NCBI RefSeq assembly: GCF_005765165.1
Contig: NZ_VCIW01000003.1
Span: 124,001-188,000, forward strand
DNA from: Paenibacillus antri
GTDB taxonomy: Bacteria > Bacillota > Bacilli > Paenibacillales > YIM-B00363
DNA length: 64,000 bases
Reading direction: 5' to 3'
Shown here: piece by piece, positions 36,156 through 44,789 of the stretch
Position numbering within the stretch: the first letter of the stretch is position 1
Layout of the letters: each line of letters opens with the position of its first letter
Translations under genes and position numbers: made by a program
The notes under the pieces: model-generated
What the model was told of the DNA's origin: nothing
Database searches by the model: none
Seen by the model: the letters and a program-made list of their open reading frames with translations, nothing else

Positions 36156-37016
36156 ATGACGGCATTGATTCTCGACGGGAAAAAAATCGCGAACGAATTG
36201 ATGGCAAGATTACATAAGGAAATCGACTCGCTGATCGAGTCCGGCGCGCGTCCGGGACTCGCGGTCGTGCTGGTGGGCGAAGACCCGGCTTCGCAGGTAT
36301 ACGTGCGAAATAAGGAAAAGGCTTGCGCGGATCTCGGCATCCATTCCGTCGTGCACCGCCTGGACTCGGATACCTCGCAGGACAAGCTGATCGACCTCAT
36401 TCGCGCGCTGAACGAAAGCTCCGAAATTCACGGCATCTTGGTGCAGAAGCCGCTGCCGGGGCACATCGACGACAAGGCGGTCATCGGCGCGATTTCGGCG
36501 GAGAAGGACGTCGACGGCTTCCACCCGATCAGCGTCGGCAACCTGCTGATCGGCGACGAAGGCTTCGTGCCGTGCACGCCGGCGGGCGTCATCGAGATGA
36601 TGCGCTCGGCGGGGATTTCCGTAGACGGCAAGCGCGTCGCGGTCATCGGCCGGAGCAACATCGTCGGCAAGCCGATGGCGGCGCTGCTCATCCGAGAGAA
36701 CGCGACCGTGACGGTGTGCCACTCGAAGACGGCGAACCTGCAGGAAGTAACGCGAGAAGCGGACGTCATCGTCGCGGCGATCGGCCGGCCGAACTTCGTT
36801 ACGCCGGAATATGTGAAGCCGGGCGCGGTCGTTATCGACGTCGGCGTCAACCGACTGCCGGACGGGAAGTTGGCCGGCGACGTCGACTTCGAGGCGGTGA
36901 AGGAAATCGCGTCCGCGATTACGCCCGTACCGGGCGGCGTCGGCCGGATGACGATCGCGATGCTCATGAAAAACACGGTCGAAGCGGCCCGGAAGACGTT
37001 GGAGTCGTCGCGGTGA
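36156..37016 (+). CDS. folD: Bifunctional methylenetetrahydrofolate dehydrogenase/cyclohydrolase
   Basis: 286 residues. Motifs: DPASQVYVRNKEKAC with the catalytic Lys in the first domain, GILVQKPLPGHID, PCTPAGVIEMM, and the NADP site IGRSNIVGKPMAALL. It interconverts one-carbon tetrahydrofolates. The stop overlaps the xseA start by 4 bp. Confidence 0.97.
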   Translation: MTALILDGKKIANELMARLHKEIDSLIESGARPGLAVVLVGEDPASQVYVRNKEKACADLGIHSVVHRLDSDTSQDKLIDLIRALNESSEIHGILVQKPLPGHIDDKAVIGAISAEKDVDGFHPISVGNLLIGDEGFVPCTPAGVIEMMRSAGISVDGKRVAVIGRSNIVGKPMAALLIRENATVTVCHSKTANLQEVTREADVIVAAIGRPNFVTPEYVKPGAVVIDVGVNRLPDGKLAGDVDFEAVKEIASAITPVPGGVGRMTIAMLMKNTVEAARKTLESSR

Positions 37017-38380
37017 GTCAAGGGCAAAACCAGAAAGTCTTTTCGGTTCGGGATATAACGAGATATATCAAAATGAAGATGGATGCCGACGCCGTGCTGC
37101 AGAACGTATGGGTGCGCGGCGAAATTTCGAACTTCACGAGGCATTCGAGCGGGCACTTATATTTTACTTTGAAAGATAAGGACAGCCGCATCAAGTGCGT
37201 GATGTTCGCCGGTCAAGCGTCCCGCCTGCCGTTCGCGCCGAAGGAAGGCGCGCGGGTCGTGGCGAACGGCAGCGTGTCGGTGTACGAACGGGACGGGCAG
37301 TACCAAATGTACGTGAACGGCATGCAGCCGGACGGCATCGGCAGCCTGTATCTCGCCTTCGAACAGCTGAAGAAGAAGCTGGATGAAGAGGGGTTGTTCT
37401 CCGCGGCGCGGAAGAAGCCGATTCCGACGTTCCCGACGGCGATCGGCGTCATTACGTCGCCGACGGGGGCGGCCGTGCGCGACATTATCATCACGCTGCA
37501 GCGGCGGAACCCGGCGGTGCCGGTTTTGCTGTATCCGGTTTCGGTGCAAGGCGAGGCGGCGGCGCCTTCGATCGTGAAGGCGATACGCGCCATGAACGAA
37601 CGCCGCGAGGTCGACGTGCTCATCGTCGGCCGCGGCGGCGGCTCGCTCGAAGAGCTGTGGGCGTTCAACGAAGAGGCGGTCGCCCGGGCGATCGCGGCCT
37701 CTAGCATCCCGATCATCTCGGCGGTCGGCCACGAGACGGATACGACGATCGCCGACTTCGTCGCGGATCTTCGCGCGGCGACGCCGACGGCCGCCGCGGA
37801 GCTCGCCGTGCCCAGCCGCCTCGAGCTGCGCGACACGATCGGGCATCTGCGCAGACGGATGACGGGGGCGTTGCAAGGCGCGGTGCAGTCGCGCCGCGAG
37901 GCGCTCCTGCGGCTTCGCCGTTCGCCGTTCCTGACGAATCCGAAGCGGCAGCTGATGATGCAGCAGACGGAACGGCTCGACCGGCATACGGCCGCGCTGC
38001 AATATCACGCGAAGACGGCGCTGCGAACCGCGGGCGATCGGTTCGTTCGGCTCGATCGGCGTCTCTCATCGGTCAGCCCGAGGGAAGCGGCGCGCCATGC
38101 CGCCAAGGGGCTCGACGTCGCGAAGCTGAAGCTGCTGCAGCGGATGAACGCGATCATTCGCGATCGCGGCCACGCGTTCGACATGCACGCGAAGCGCCTC
38201 GACGCGCTTAGTCCGCTGAAGGTGATGCAGCGGGGCTACAGCCTGGTCTACGACGAGAACAAGCGCCTGGTCAAAACGGTGGGAGACGTGCAGCTCGGCG
38301 ACATGGTCCGCGTGCGGCTCGCGGACGGCGAGCTCGACTGCACCGTATGGTCGATGAAGGGGGAAACAAGCAGTGACTGA
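37013..38380 (+). CDS. xseA: Exodeoxyribonuclease VII large subunit
   Basis: 455 residues from GTG 37013, overlapping the folD stop (GTGA). The N-terminal OB domain (VWVRGEISNFTRHSSGHLYFTLKD, in parts) is followed by the catalytic domain with GVITSPTGAAVRDI, RGGGSLEELWAFN and SAVGHETDTTIADFVADLRAATPTAAAE (in parts). It degrades single-stranded DNA with XseB. Confidence 0.96.
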   Translation: MSQGQNQKVFSVRDITRYIKMKMDADAVLQNVWVRGEISNFTRHSSGHLYFTLKDKDSRIKCVMFAGQASRLPFAPKEGARVVANGSVSVYERDGQYQMYVNGMQPDGIGSLYLAFEQLKKKLDEEGLFSAARKKPIPTFPTAIGVITSPTGAAVRDIIITLQRRNPAVPVLLYPVSVQGEAAAPSIVKAIRAMNERREVDVLIVGRGGGSLEELWAFNEEAVARAIAASSIPIISAVGHETDTTIADFVADLRAATPTAAAELAVPSRLELRDTIGHLRRRMTGALQGAVQSRREALLRLRRSPFLTNPKRQLMMQQTERLDRHTAALQYHAKTALRTAGDRFVRLDRRLSSVSPREAARHAAKGLDVAKLKLLQRMNAIIRDRGHAFDMHAKRLDALSPLKVMQRGYSLVYDENKRLVKTVGDVQLGDMVRVRLADGELDCTVWSMKGETSSD

Positions 38381-38624
38381 ACCAACGATCGGCTTCGAAG
38401 AAGCGATGGAGAAGCTGGAAACCATCGTCGCGAAGCTCGAGAGCGGCGACGTGCCGCTCGAGGAAGCGATCGAGCTCTTCCAGGAAGGCATGCGGCTGTC
38501 CCGCATCTGCAGCCAGAAGCTCGAAACCGTCGAACGAAAAATCGAGATGCTGCTCGAAGAGGACGGACAGACGGTGAAGAAGCCGTTCGGCGCCGCGCTC
38601 GACAAGGGGGATCCCGTTGAATAA
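38373..38624 (+). CDS. xseB: Exodeoxyribonuclease VII small subunit
   Basis: 83 residues from GTG 38373, overlapping xseA by 8 bp. FEEAMEKLETIVAKLESGDVPLEEAI (in parts) and ALELFQEG-like ELFQEGMRLSRICSQKLE are diagnostic. It overlaps ispA by 8 bp, so xseA-xseB-ispA are tightly coupled. Confidence 0.95.
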   Translation: MTEPTIGFEEAMEKLETIVAKLESGDVPLEEAIELFQEGMRLSRICSQKLETVERKIEMLLEEDGQTVKKPFGAALDKGDPVE

Positions 38625-39531
38625 CGCAAGAAGCGAATCGATCGAAGCCTACCTGGCTTATGTCGCCGGCCGCGTCGCGGACGAGCTCGGCACGATCGTG
38701 CCCGAGGCGTGGGACGTGCCCGCGCCGCTGCGCGAGTCGATGGCGTATTCGCTGCTCGCGGGCGGGAAGCGGCTGCGTCCGGCGTTCGCGCTCGCCGCCG
38801 CCGAGGCGGCCGGCGGCGATCCGGAAGAAGCGCTTCCGGCCGCCTGCGCGGTGGAGCTGATCCATACGTATTCGCTCATCCACGACGATCTGCCCGCGAT
38901 GGACGACGACGACTTCCGCCGCGGCCGCCCGACGAACCACAAGGTATTCGGGGAGGCGATGGCCATCCTCGCGGGCGACGCGCTGCTCACGCACGCGTTC
39001 CACGTGCTCGCGACGATGCCGGATCGGTTCCCGCGCGTGTCGGCGTCCGCCGCGCTTCGCATCGTGAAGGAGCTGGCGGCGTACGCCGGCGCGCCCGGCA
39101 TGGTCGGCGGACAAGCCGCGGATATGCTCGGCGAGCAAGGAGAGACGACGCTCGCGCAGCTCGAGTACATCCATCTGCATAAGACGAGCGACCTCGTCGT
39201 TGCCTCTCTCCGCGCCGGAGCCATCGTCGCCGGCGCGAACGAAGAGCAGCTCGAGTCGCTCGCCGTCTACGGTCGATCGATCGGCCTCGCCTTCCAGATC
39301 CAAGACGACATCCTGGATCTCGTAGGCGATGCATCGAAGCTCGGGAAGAGCACGCAGAGCGACGTCGCGCAAGGCAAGGTGACGTATCCGTATCTCGTCG
39401 GCCTCGCGGCGAGCAAGGCGAAGGTCGAAGAGCTGACGGCCGCCGGCAAGTCGGCCGTCTCCGGCGGCGCGCTGCCGGCGCCCGAGCGGCTGCTTCAGAT
39501 GGCGGATTATTTAATTACGCGAGAATATTAG
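38617..39531 (+). CDS. ispA: Farnesyl diphosphate synthase (polyprenyl synthetase family)
   Basis: 304 residues from TTG 38617. First Asp-rich motif DDLPAMDDDDFRRGRPTNHK (about residues 89-108) and second motif FQIQDDILD (about residues 227-235). GGKRLRPAF and the chain-length region SLIHDD agree with a short-chain trans-prenyltransferase. It is the source of C15 precursor for undecaprenyl phosphate and quinones. The neighbouring dxs supplies the pathway, with the OLE RNA/oapA pair in between. Confidence 0.95.
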   Translation: MNNARSESIEAYLAYVAGRVADELGTIVPEAWDVPAPLRESMAYSLLAGGKRLRPAFALAAAEAAGGDPEEALPAACAVELIHTYSLIHDDLPAMDDDDFRRGRPTNHKVFGEAMAILAGDALLTHAFHVLATMPDRFPRVSASAALRIVKELAAYAGAPGMVGGQAADMLGEQGETTLAQLEYIHLHKTSDLVVASLRAGAIVAGANEEQLESLAVYGRSIGLAFQIQDDILDLVGDASKLGKSTQSDVAQGKVTYPYLVGLAASKAKVEELTAAGKSAVSGGALPAPERLLQMADYLITREY

Positions 39532-39538
39532 ATTGCTA

Positions 39539-39580
39539 GGAACGCCCTCCGGCGACGGCCGGGGGGCGTTCCGTTCTTTC
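39539..39580 (+). terminator. Terminator-like hairpin between ispA and the OLE RNA promoter
   Basis: A 15-bp stem (39539-39553 with 39558-39572) around GACG, then GTTCTTTC. It would uncouple the xse-ispA operon from OLE transcription, at least in part. Confidence 0.7.
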
Positions 39581-39608
39581 GGAAGAAGGGGAATCAATCC
39601 CGCTTCCA

Positions 39609-39638
39609 TTGAGCAGCCTTTTCCCGATGTGGTATAAT
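39609..39638 (+). promoter_or_regulatory. SigA promoter of the OLE RNA-oapA unit
   Basis: -35 TTGAGC (39609-39614), 18-bp spacer, perfect -10 TATAAT (39633-39638). Predicted start near 39645. Confidence 0.75.
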
Positions 39639-39644
39639 GGCGGA

Positions 39645-40310
39645 AGGAATACGGAGTGGCGCAGTATTCTAGTCGGCCTACCGCTTTGAGGGCGAGCCTA
39701 AAAATTCGCCGAAGGGCACATCGATGAAGTTCCTGGTGCCGGCTTTCGACGCCCAGTCGGGGGCTGGTGGTGGGAGTTAAGGTTGCGGGGCGATCCGCAA
39801 TGGCATGCGGGCGTTGACCCTGCTTCCGCGGAGGCCCAAGTGCGTGGCGCGAGCTTGTCGTCTTGCCGACGATCGAGAGAATCGGCCATGGCTCGGGGTA
39901 TGAACCTGTCATTCGTTCCTGCGTGATTTTGAAGTGATCCTTTATCGCTTATCAGAGATACGCGGGGGCGGTGCAGCGTAGCCTGCCTTGAGTGGGCCAG
40001 CAGGGAGTATAGATATAGGCGCGATCGACCTCGGCCAAGGTCGGCCGTAATTGCCCACGCTATATGAAATCTGGTCTGCAAAAGAGGCTAAGAAGCGGTT
40101 CTTGCGCTGCCCGAGGAAAACTCCTAGACTGTTCATATCTATGGGGCTTCTTGGGGATTATAGTGTGGACTAAGTGGTAATCCAGTCTGACGGCCGGCGA
40201 CGGCGTCAAGACGGTCTTAAAGGGGAACCGCCCTGCCGGCGACGGGGGGTGATCGTCTGGGAAAACCTACTGGACCTAAGCCACAGCATTTACTCGAGAA
40301 GCCGCCACTC
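39645..40310 (+). ncRNA. ole: OLE RNA (ornate, large, extremophilic RNA)
   Basis: About 0.67 kb without any credible reading frame on either strand, driven by its own promoter and located between ispA and the OapA-like gene, with dxs next: the arrangement reported for OLE RNA in Bacillus halodurans. Local hairpins found by eye include GAATAC/GTATTC (39647-39652, 39664-39669), TTGCGG/CCGCAA (39783-39800), TCGTC/GACGA (39858-39872) and CGACCT/AGGTCG (40026-40043). CCGGCGACGG occurs twice near the 3' end. Size agrees with the roughly 600-nt family. OLE RNA binds membrane protein OapA and is linked to cold, alcohol and Mg tolerance. Ends are approximate; assignment rests on context, size and structure, not on a covariance search. 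Confidence 0.85.
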
Positions 40311-40346
40311 CTCCCATTCCCGAAGAGAGGACCGTAAGAAACGAGA

Positions 40347-40976
40347 ATGAAATCCATTTGGAAGCACTCCATGCGATGGAGTATTTTTATTTCTATAATT
40401 ACGTTTATATTGGCCAGCGTGTTTTCCGTCGTATCCACAGCGATGCTGCAAGGCGTCGTCTGGGCCGCGGGCGTGGTCATCGTACTGTTTATCGTCCTCG
40501 TCGGCATAGGATTCGATATGATGGGCATCGCCTCCGCTTCCGCGAACGAGCGCCCGTTCCACGCGATGGCCGCCGAGAAAGTGCCGGGCGCGAAGCAATC
40601 GATCTTTATCGTACGCAACGCGGACCGGTTTTCGAATTTTTGCAACGACGTCGTCGGCGACATCTGCGGCATTATCAGCGGTACGGCCTCCGCGCTCGTC
40701 GTCGGGAAGATGATCGTCAGCTCGTCGGAAGGCGACGGGCTTCTGACCGCCGCGGTCACGGTCGTCTTCTCGGCGATCGTCTCCGCCCTGACGGTCGGGG
40801 GAAAGGCCGTAGGCAAGTCGTTCGCGATTCATTATTCGATACCGATCGTACTGTGGATCGGCAGATTTTTTTTCCTGCTGGAGCGCCGGTTTGGCATACG
40901 CATCTGGGGCGGCAAGAAGAAAACAAACGGAAAGCGGGGAAACAAGCGTGCTGCTCGATCGAATCACTCAGCCTAG
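40347..40976 (+). CDS. oapA: OLE-associated membrane protein OapA
   Basis: 209 residues. Hydrophobic segments lie at about 12-33, 37-58, 104-124 and 131-152, with another weaker one at 163-178. The loop [27 protein letters not shown] (in parts, residues 56-82) resembles DUF21/CNNM-type transporters, to which OapA has been compared. The C-terminus (residues 182-205) is very basic, as suits an RNA-binding membrane protein. Its position directly after the OLE RNA and before dxs is the defining context. OapA dimers bind OLE RNA and localise it to the membrane. Its end overlaps the dxs start by 29 bp. Confidence 0.87.
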   Translation: MKSIWKHSMRWSIFISIITFILASVFSVVSTAMLQGVVWAAGVVIVLFIVLVGIGFDMMGIASASANERPFHAMAAEKVPGAKQSIFIVRNADRFSNFCNDVVGDICGIISGTASALVVGKMIVSSSEGDGLLTAAVTVVFSAIVSALTVGGKAVGKSFAIHYSIPIVLWIGRFFFLLERRFGIRIWGGKKKTNGKRGNKRAARSNHSA

Positions 40977-42867
40977 CGATCTGAAATCGCTCGACCTCGC
41001 CCAGCTCGAACAGCTGGCGCAGGAAATCAGAGAATTTCTCATTACGACGTTGTCGTCGACCGGGGGGCATCTCGCTCCGAACCTAGGCGTCGTAGAGTTG
41101 ACGTTAGCGCTTCATTACTTGTTCGACAGCCCGAACGACAAGCTGATCTTCGACGTCGGGCATCAAGCGTATGTTCATAAGCTGCTCACGGGGCGCAAAG
41201 ACCGCTTCCCGACGCTGCGAAAATACAAAGGCTTATGCGGCTTCGTCAAACGCTCCGAATCGGAGCACGACGTATGGGAGGCGGGGCACAGCTCCACCTC
41301 TCTTTCGGCTGCGATGGGCATGGCGGCCGCGCGGGATTTGCAAGGGAAGAAAAATAAGGTCGTCGCGCTGATCGGAGACGGGGCGCTGACCGGCGGCATG
41401 GCGTTCGAGGCGCTCAATCATATCGGGCACGAGAAGAAGAACTTGACCGTCGTGCTGAACGACAACGAGATGTCGATCGCGCCGAACGTCGGCGCGCTGC
41501 ACAACTACTTATGCAAGGTACGCTCCGACAAGACGTACATAAAGACGAAGGAAGAAGTCGAATCGCTGCTCAAGAAGGTTCCCGCGATCGGCGGCACGCT
41601 CGCCGCTTGGGCGGAGAAGGTCAAAGACAGCTTGAAATATTTGGTCGTCTCCGGCGTGTTGTTCGAGGAGCTCGGCTATACGTATTTCGGGCCGATCGAC
41701 GGACATAACCTGTCCTCGCTGCTCGAGACGTTCCGCCAAGCGGAGAAGGTCGAGGGCCCGGTGCTCGTGCACGTCGTAACGACGAAGGGCAAGGGCTACG
41801 CGCCGGCCGAGGCCGACTCGCATACGTGGCATGGCCTCGGCGCATACAAGATCGAGTCGGGCCAAGTCGTGAAGTCGGCCGGTCCGCCGATGTATACCGA
41901 AGTGTTCGGCAAAACGCTGATCGAGCTCGCGGAGCGGGACGAACGCATCGTCGCCGTCACGCCGGCGATGCCGAGCGGCTCGGGACTGATCAAGTTCGCG
42001 GAGAAATTCCCGAACCGAATGATCGACGTCGGCATCGCTGAGCAGCATGCCGCCACGATGTGCGCGGCGATGGCGATGGAAGGCATGAAACCGGTGTTCG
42101 CGGTATATTCGACGTTCCTGCAGCGCGCGTACGACCAGGTCGTGCACGATATCGCGCGGCAAAATCTGAACGTCGTGTTCGCGATCGACCGGGCGGGCTT
42201 CGTCGGTCCGGACGGGGAGACGCATCACGGGGTATACGATATCGCGTATTTGCGCCATGTGCCGAATATGACGATCATGATGCCGATGGACGAGAACGAG
42301 CTCCGACACATGCTGTATACGGCCGTTCAGTACGACGGCGGCCCGATCGCGGTCCGCTACCCGCGCATTCAAGGCACGGGCGCGCCGTGGAACGACGAGC
42401 TGCGCGCGCTGCCGATCGGCCGCTGGGAGACGGTGCGGGACGGCGGCGACGCCGTCGTTCTGGCCGTCGGTCCGATGGTGCAGCTTGCGCTGGAGACCGC
42501 AGAGAAGCTCGCCGCCGAAGGCGTATCGCTGCGGGTCGTGAACGCCCGCTTCTTGAAGCCGCTCGATGCGGCGATGCTGTCCGCCCTGGCGGACGAACGC
42601 CTGCCGATCGTCACGATCGAGGAGGGCGCCGCCGCCGGCGGCTTCGGCGGGGCGGTGCTCGAATGGATGTCCGGGCACGGCGTATACGACGTGCCGATTC
42701 GCGTCATGGGAGTGCCGGACGCGTTCATCGAGCACGGCTCGATTCAGGAGCAGCGCGCCGAGGTCGGTCTCACGTCCGACCGGCTCGCGGAGACGGTGCG
42801 GACGATGCGCGCCGGCGTTCAGGCGACCTACGCGGCGAAGCCGCTCATGACCGGCACGAACAAGTAA
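40948..42867 (+). CDS. dxs: 1-deoxy-D-xylulose-5-phosphate synthase
   Basis: 639 residues from GTG 40948 (GCGGGGAAAC upstream), giving the usual N-terminus [15 protein letters not shown]. Thiamine diphosphate motif [15 protein letters not shown] (about residue 150) and transketolase-like features [26 protein letters not shown] and GVYDIAYLR are intact. It condenses pyruvate and glyceraldehyde 3-phosphate to start the MEP isoprenoid pathway. It overlaps oapA, linking OLE RNP expression to isoprenoid synthesis. Confidence 0.97.
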   Translation: MLLDRITQPSDLKSLDLAQLEQLAQEIREFLITTLSSTGGHLAPNLGVVELTLALHYLFDSPNDKLIFDVGHQAYVHKLLTGRKDRFPTLRKYKGLCGFVKRSESEHDVWEAGHSSTSLSAAMGMAAARDLQGKKNKVVALIGDGALTGGMAFEALNHIGHEKKNLTVVLNDNEMSIAPNVGALHNYLCKVRSDKTYIKTKEEVESLLKKVPAIGGTLAAWAEKVKDSLKYLVVSGVLFEELGYTYFGPIDGHNLSSLLETFRQAEKVEGPVLVHVVTTKGKGYAPAEADSHTWHGLGAYKIESGQVVKSAGPPMYTEVFGKTLIELAERDERIVAVTPAMPSGSGLIKFAEKFPNRMIDVGIAEQHAATMCAAMAMEGMKPVFAVYSTFLQRAYDQVVHDIARQNLNVVFAIDRAGFVGPDGETHHGVYDIAYLRHVPNMTIMMPMDENELRHMLYTAVQYDGGPIAVRYPRIQGTGAPWNDELRALPIGRWETVRDGGDAVVLAVGPMVQLALETAEKLAAEGVSLRVVNARFLKPLDAAMLSALADERLPIVTIEEGAAAGGFGGAVLEWMSGHGVYDVPIRVMGVPDAFIEHGSIQEQRAEVGLTSDRLAETVRTMRAGVQATYAAKPLMTGTNK

Positions 42868-42896
42868 CGGACGAGAGAAGCTGGGGATATGAACCT

Positions 42897-43790
42897 ATGA
42901 CAGAATCGAATAACCCGGGACCCGTTCCCGATCGCCCGAAAGACGGTCCGCGCGAGAAGACGAGCCCGAACGCCAAGGAACGCATCGACGTGCTGCTCGT
43001 CGAGCGCGGCTTGTTCGACAGCCGCGAGAAAGCCAAGGCCGCCGTTATGGCCGGCCTTGTGTTTTTGGACGGGGAACGCATCGAGAAAGCGGGCATGAAA
43101 GTGCCGGCCGCCAGCGCGTTTACGGTGAAAGGCGACCTCCATCCGTACGTCAGCCGCGGGGGCCTTAAGCTCGAGAAGGCGATTCGCCACTTCGGCTTGG
43201 ACCTGACGGGGGCGGTCATGATCGACATCGGCGCCTCGACCGGAGGCTTCACCGATTGCGCGCTGCGGCACGGGGCGTCGTTCGTCTACGCGATCGACGT
43301 CGGCTACAACCAGCTCGACTGGTCGCTGCGGAAGGACGAGCGGGTGCGCGTCATGGAACGGGTGAATTTCCGATACGTGACGCCCGCCGACCTCGTCGGC
43401 CCGCCGGCGACGTTCGCGGCGACGGACGTATCGTTCATCTCGCTGCGCCTCATCCTGCCGCCGCTGCGGCCGCTGCTTATGCCCGGCGCTCTGCTCGCGG
43501 CGCTCATTAAGCCGCAGTTCGAAGCGGGACGCGAGCTCGTCGGGAAGAACGGCATCGTCCGCGATCCCTCCGTTCACCGCGACGTACTGTTCCGCATGAT
43601 TCGCTTCGGAGCGGAAGCCGGATACGTCCTGGAAGGCTTGACGTATTCTCCGATTACGGGGGGCGAGGGCAACATCGAATTTCTCGCCTTGTGGCGGCTC
43701 GCCGAAGGACCGCTCGAACCGCCGTCGGACGCGGACAAGCTCGCGGCGGACGTCGTGCGCGAGGCGCACGAGGCGCTGCATCGCGCGTAA
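42897..43790 (+). CDS. tlyA: TlyA family rRNA 2'-O-methyltransferase
   Basis: 297 residues from ATG 42897. A polar N-terminal extension of about 28 residues precedes an S4 RNA-binding domain (RIDVLLVERGLFDSREKAKAAV), then the FtsJ-like methyltransferase with SAM motif MIDIGASTGGFTDCALRHGA (about residues 103-122). It corresponds to YqxC of B. subtilis, next to dxs. The family methylates 16S/23S rRNA; the older hemolysin label is historical. Confidence 0.93.
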   Translation: MTESNNPGPVPDRPKDGPREKTSPNAKERIDVLLVERGLFDSREKAKAAVMAGLVFLDGERIEKAGMKVPAASAFTVKGDLHPYVSRGGLKLEKAIRHFGLDLTGAVMIDIGASTGGFTDCALRHGASFVYAIDVGYNQLDWSLRKDERVRVMERVNFRYVTPADLVGPPATFAATDVSFISLRLILPPLRPLLMPGALLAALIKPQFEAGRELVGKNGIVRDPSVHRDVLFRMIRFGAEAGYVLEGLTYSPITGGEGNIEFLALWRLAEGPLEPPSDADKLAADVVREAHEALHRA

Positions 43791-43869
43791 GGAGACGAAC
43801 GAAGCAAGGTAGGAAAAAGCAGGAAACCGCCGCCGCGTCTCGAATACGTTACGGTGGAGGTGCGCCGTC

Positions 43870-44319
43870 GTGAACGATGACGTGGTAGTGCTAATCTTCG
43901 TCTTGCTCGTATTCGCGGTATGGGGCTTCGTCTTATTCCGGCGTTGGCTGTACCGAACGCCCGACGTGAAGACGCCGGTCGCGGAAGGCAGCCGGAAGCC
44001 GAACGACGAGGTGACCGAGCTGCTGGCCGACCATGGATACGAGGTGACGCACGGGAAGTGGAAGGTGAGCATAACCGTGCGCGTCGACGACAAGGAGCTC
44101 GGCAGCCAGATGTTCGTCGACTATTTCGCGAAGAAGGGCGACGGCATCTACGTCGTCAAAGTCGCCAAAGCGCGCAAACCGCTCGATTTGACGGTCGGGA
44201 GCGCGATTCGGGAGCGGCTGCTGTCGTACGCGTTGTTGTACGAGGAGACGGCCGGGGTCTTGTACGTGGACGTCGCGGCGCGTCAGGTTCATCAAATACG
44301 ATTCGAGTTGGAGTTGTGA
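43870..44319 (+). CDS. Membrane-anchored protein of unknown function, possible PD-(D/E)XK nuclease-like fold
   Basis: 149 residues from GTG 43870, with GGTGGAGGTG at 43853-43862. One N-terminal helix (about residues 4-24) is followed by a cytosolic domain: [14 protein letters not shown], then [30 protein letters not shown]-like sequence and [11 protein letters not shown]. An Asp/Tyr strand followed by VVKVAK is reminiscent of the core of restriction-like nucleases, but the acidic residue pattern is incomplete. The family is not one I can name. It lies between tlyA and argR. Confidence 0.75.
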   Translation: MNDDVVVLIFVLLVFAVWGFVLFRRWLYRTPDVKTPVAEGSRKPNDEVTELLADHGYEVTHGKWKVSITVRVDDKELGSQMFVDYFAKKGDGIYVVKVAKARKPLDLTVGSAIRERLLSYALLYEETAGVLYVDVAARQVHQIRFELEL

Positions 44320-44326
44320 AAGCGTT

Positions 44327-44776
44327 ATGAAGGGGCAGCGGCATATTAAAATCAGGGAAATCATTACGGGACGCGAAATCGAGACGCAAGACGATCTAGT
44401 CGACGCGCTGCGGGCGGCGGGTTATACGGTCACGCAGGCGACCGTGTCGCGCGATATCAAGGAGCTGCAGCTCGTGAAAGTGCCGCTCGCGGACGGGAGA
44501 TACAAGTATTCCCTGCCTTCCGACCAGAAGTACAACCCTGCGCAGAAGTTGAAGCGGGCGCTCATCGATTATTTCGGCTCGATCGATCACGCCGACAATC
44601 TCGTCGTCATGAAAAGCTTACCGGGGACCGCCAACACGATCGGAGAGCTGATCGACAATCTCGATTGGCCGGACGTGATGGGCACGATCTGCGGCGACAA
44701 CACGGTGCTGATCATCTGTCGCAGCGGCGAAGCGAGCCAACGCGTCGTGGACGAAATCTTAAGCATGCTTTCGTAA
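44327..44776 (+). CDS. argR: Arginine repressor ArgR/AhrC
   Basis: 149 residues. The winged-helix N-terminus ([43 protein letters not shown], each in parts) is typical. The C-terminal hexamer domain has the arginine-binding [14 protein letters not shown]. It regulates arginine synthesis and breakdown genes. Its place before recN matches B. subtilis. Confidence 0.96.
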   Translation: MKGQRHIKIREIITGREIETQDDLVDALRAAGYTVTQATVSRDIKELQLVKVPLADGRYKYSLPSDQKYNPAQKLKRALIDYFGSIDHADNLVVMKSLPGTANTIGELIDNLDWPDVMGTICGDNTVLIICRSGEASQRVVDEILSMLS

Positions 44777-44789
44777 GGGGGAATCGCAT

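Noticed and set aside
36323-38380. Apparent 685-residue protein containing XseA
   Set aside because: The first 230 codons are an out-of-frame reading of folD; the XseA start is GTG 37013.
39698-40136. Minus-strand open frames across the OLE region
   Set aside because: No start signals, no recognisable protein sequence, and they cover the hairpin-rich segment assigned to OLE RNA.
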